The notes below the pieces were generated by a model, which worked only from the letters and a program-made list of their open reading frames with translations, ran no database searches and was not told the origin of the DNA. Below are positions 62,195 through 64,000 of a DNA stretch of 64,000 nucleotides, in pieces. The stretch's first letter is position 1. Every line of letters starts with the position of its first letter. The DNA is from Goodfellowiella coeruleoviolacea. Lineage in GTDB: Bacteria > Actinomycetota > Actinomycetes > Mycobacteriales > Pseudonocardiaceae. The DNA lies in contig NZ_JAMTCK010000005.1 in assembly GCF_024171785.1 (NCBI RefSeq), positions 153,591-217,590 on the forward strand. Reading direction: 5' to 3'. The position numbers and the translations under genes were made by a program.

Positions 62195-63028
62195 CTACCG
62201 CACCGGGCTGGGCAGGGCACGGCGTTCGGCGCGGATCCACTTCAGCGCGGCCCGGCGCGCCCGGCGCAGCGCCGAGCGCTCGCCCAGGTAGCCGCCGAGC
62301 ACCCCGGCGACCGGCAGCATGCCCAGTGCCTCGTGGTAGAACCGGCCGCGCGGGCGCTTGTCGAGTTCGCCCTCCAGCGCCCACAGCGCCCGGCCCAGCC
62401 GCCACACGGTCCGGCCCAGCGCGGCCAGCGTGGCCCGGCCGTGCGCGCGCCGGGACGCGGTCAGCTCCTCGGTCAGCTCGGCCGCCCGCCTGGCCTCCGC
62501 GCCCACCCCGTCCGGCCCATCCAGCTCGCTCGTGGTGCCCTGGCCGCCGGCGGCCAGCTCCGGGCTGATCCGGCGGCCGAACAGCACCCACGCCAGCAGC
62601 CGCACCCGGTCGGCCGGCGCGGTGCAGCCGTACTCGCCGGCGATCGCGCACAGCAGCAGGCCCTGGCCGGCCGCGCCCACCACGGGCCGCACCGGCAGCC
62701 GCGCGGCCAGTGCCCCGCCCAGGTTGGGCACGCTGGCCACCAGCGCGGTGAGCCGGCCCACCCGGTTGATCCACCAGTCGGTGCGCTCCGCCGGGTCCAT
62801 GGCCGCCCAGCGCGCCGTGCCCGGCGCGCGCACCGCGACCAGCCGCCGCGCCAACCGGGCCCACCGCCCGCGCCGCCGAACCGGCGCGCGCTCGGCCACG
62901 GCCGGCAGCGCCCGGCGGCGCAGCCGCACCGGGCCGGCCTCCCGCACCGCGTCCAGCACCGGCCCGGTGGCGCGCACGAACGGCCGCAGCACCGCGACCA
63001 CCTGCCGGTCGGTTATCGCCTCAGCCAC
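62195..63028 (-). CDS. Hypothetical protein, Arg/Ala-rich
   Basis: 277 aa; start at ATG 63028. Starts MAEAITDRQVVAVLRPFVRA, has hydrophobic patches NRVGRLTALVASVPNLGGAL, VVGAAGQGLLLCAIAGEYGC and MLPVAGVLGGYLGERSALRR, with basic stretches RRRGRWARLARRL. Conserved in actinobacteria near mshB, as I recall, but without an assigned function. A glycine-rich C-terminal segment may insert in the membrane. Between ARH-like and mshB genes. Confidence 0.7.
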   Translation of the reverse strand: MAEAITDRQVVAVLRPFVRATGPVLDAVREAGPVRLRRRALPAVAERAPVRRRGRWARLARRLVAVRAPGTARWAAMDPAERTDWWINRVGRLTALVASVPNLGGALAARLPVRPVVGAAGQGLLLCAIAGEYGCTAPADRVRLLAWVLFGRRISPELAAGGQGTTSELDGPDGVGAEARRAAELTEELTASRRAHGRATLAALGRTVWRLGRALWALEGELDKRPRGRFYHEALGMLPVAGVLGGYLGERSALRRARRAALKWIRAERRALPSPVR

Positions 63029-63113
63029 CAGCGCTCCCCAGGACGACGACCGCTGTCCCCCCTGGTCTACCGCACGCCGCCGGGTGCCGCACGACAGGCG
63101 GCCGGCGGGCTGG

Positions 63114-63497
63114 TCAGCTGACGGGCTTGCCGATGATGCTGCCGAGGGCGATCGCCCCGGGCAGCGCGCCCAGCCCGAGCAGCAGCAGGGTCCGCCAGTC
63201 GTCGAGCAGCACCACGTCCCCGCCGGGGCCGCCGATGCCGAACACCAGCAGGGTCAGCAGCCAGGCCAGCAGGGGCGCGCCGGCCACCGAGAACTTCGGC
63301 CGCAGCCGCGCCGCGGTCAGCACCAGCCACGGCGTGCTGACCAGCGCGACCAGCGCGGTGACCGGCAGCGGCGCGTCCCCGGCCTCGGGCAGCAGGTGGC
63401 CGTCCAGGCGCAGCGGCAGGAAGAACAGCTCCAGCAGGGCCAGCACCACGGCGTCCAGCACCAGCAGCGCCAGCAGCAGCCGGTCGTCGCGGCTCAC
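63114..63497 (-). CDS. Small membrane protein downstream of mshB
   Basis: 127 aa from GTG 63497, overlapping the mshB stop as GTGA. Four TM helices (LLLALLVLDAVVLALLELFF, VTALVALVSTPWLVLTAARL, AGAPLLAWLLTLLVFGIGGP, TLLLLGLGALPGAIALGSII). No catalytic residues evident. The mshB-coupled position matches Rv1171. Function unknown. Confidence 0.82.
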   Translation of the reverse strand: MSRDDRLLLALLVLDAVVLALLELFFLPLRLDGHLLPEAGDAPLPVTALVALVSTPWLVLTAARLRPKFSVAGAPLLAWLLTLLVFGIGGPGGDVVLLDDWRTLLLLGLGALPGAIALGSIIGKPVS

Positions 63498-64000
63498 CGC
63501 GCCGCACCCCGCTCGGTCACCTGCTCGCCCCCGGTCAGGCCGAGGCCGCCGAACAGGTCCGCGGCCGCGCCCTCGGCCGCGCCGCGGGCCAGCACGTAGC
63601 ACTCGGCGTCGACGATGGGCTGGGCGATGTTGTTGGACAGGGCGTAGGCGGTGGCGCCGGTGTCGTTGCGCCACACGCTCACCTGGGTGGCGTGCGCGCG
63701 CAGCGCGCTGAGCTTGGCCGGGATGTGCTCGGCGATGTCGACCACGGTGGTGATCTCCGCGTCGGGGGTCACCGGCAGCTCGCCCGGCTCGGGCAGGCGG
63801 AACGGCAGGTCGGGCACGTCCCGCAGGGCGTCGATGCCGGCGTGCACGGCCCGCTCGGCGGTGACCGCGTGGAACACCCGGACCACGTCGGGTGACTCGG
63901 CCGCGGCCGCCATGGTGATGTCGTGGGCGCGGATGTGGTCGGGGTGGCCGTAGCCGCCGTTGGCGTCGTAGCTGACCACCACCTGGGGGCGCACCTCGCG
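63494..64000 (-). CDS. mshB: N-acetyl-inositol-glucosamine deacetylase MshB (5' end off window)
   Basis: C-terminal 168 residues; the N-terminal zinc motif PDDE lies beyond the right edge. Visible are RPQVVVSYDANGGYGHPDHI with the His-Pro-Asp-His metal loop, FHAVTAERAVHAGIDALRDV, ADITTVVDIAEHIPAKLSAL-like segment and a C-terminal tail. Deacetylates GlcNAc-inositol in mycothiol synthesis. Coupled by GTGA to the small membrane protein. Confidence 0.92.
   Translation of the reverse strand, partial: REVRPQVVVSYDANGGYGHPDHIRAHDITMAAAAESPDVVRVFHAVTAERAVHAGIDALRDVPDLPFRLPEPGELPVTPDAEITTVVDIAEHIPAKLSALRAHATQVSVWRNDTGATAYALSNNIAQPIVDAECYVLARGAAEGAAADLFGGLGLTGGEQVTERGAAR

Overview
The window is a high-GC actinobacterial chromosome segment. 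It suggests a mycothiol-producing member of the Pseudonocardiales: mshB is present, there is a diaminopimelate pathway with a succinylase branch, GTG starts and leaderless starts are frequent, and gene order closely follows the Mycobacterium tuberculosis region Rv1170-Rv1238 as I recall it. The genus cannot be set from the sequence alone. No rRNA, tRNA or CRISPR array was seen. Start codons were chosen from ribosome sites, four-base overlaps and family N-termini.

Layout from left to right. (1) 1-3734: trehalose-type ABC importer lpqY-sugA-sugB (minus; ATPase off the left edge) and a two-TM stress protein. (2) 3848-9734: accessory metabolism: acyl-CoA dehydrogenase, CitE-like lyase, then a plus-strand run with a flavin-barrel protein, an aminoglycoside-kinase homologue, peptidase E, an HD protein and a Nudix hydrolase. 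(3) 9771-21274: PhzF, MgtE-N/CBS protein, DUF1003, MarR, Mrp ATPase, a membrane-anchored serine hydrolase and the envelope-stress locus sigE-rseA-htrA-tatB with a divergent O-methyltransferase. (4) 21347-24236: a coiled-coil protein and a three-gene graspetide RiPP cluster (precursor, ATP-grasp, PIMT-like methyltransferase). (5) 24373-26896: divergent glgC and glgM. (6) 26897-39071: lipoprotein, MFS/LysR pair, secreted trypsin-like protease, MarR/AhpD pair, small Cys/His protein, leucyl aminopeptidase, DUF3117, PaaX regulator and enoyl-CoA hydratase. (7) 39162-40552: tagA, SRPBCC protein and DivIVA-like protein. (8) 40653-51419: accessory island with a PadR/membrane protein pair, a coupled gene pair sharing an RHIM-like motif, a 986-aa TPR protein and a CYP102-type self-sufficient P450 with a divergent PAS-LuxR regulator. 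(9) 51420-64000: gpgS, folP2, two LOG proteins, a small secreted Asn-rich protein, dapE, dapD, vapBC, dapC, fdxC, a GNAT protein, an ADP-ribosylglycohydrolase-like protein, two unknowns and the end of mshB.

The conserved backbone covers cell-envelope and storage-sugar physiology: trehalose uptake, ADP-glucose synthesis and use, glucosyl-3-phosphoglycerate, the DAP pathway and SigE stress control. Islands inserted between backbone genes hold the most unusual content. The two strongest leads are the graspetide cluster (21778-24200), probably making an ester-crosslinked, aspartimide-bearing peptide, and the coupled gene pair at 41952-44227, whose C-terminus and N-terminus carry the same amyloid-type motif.
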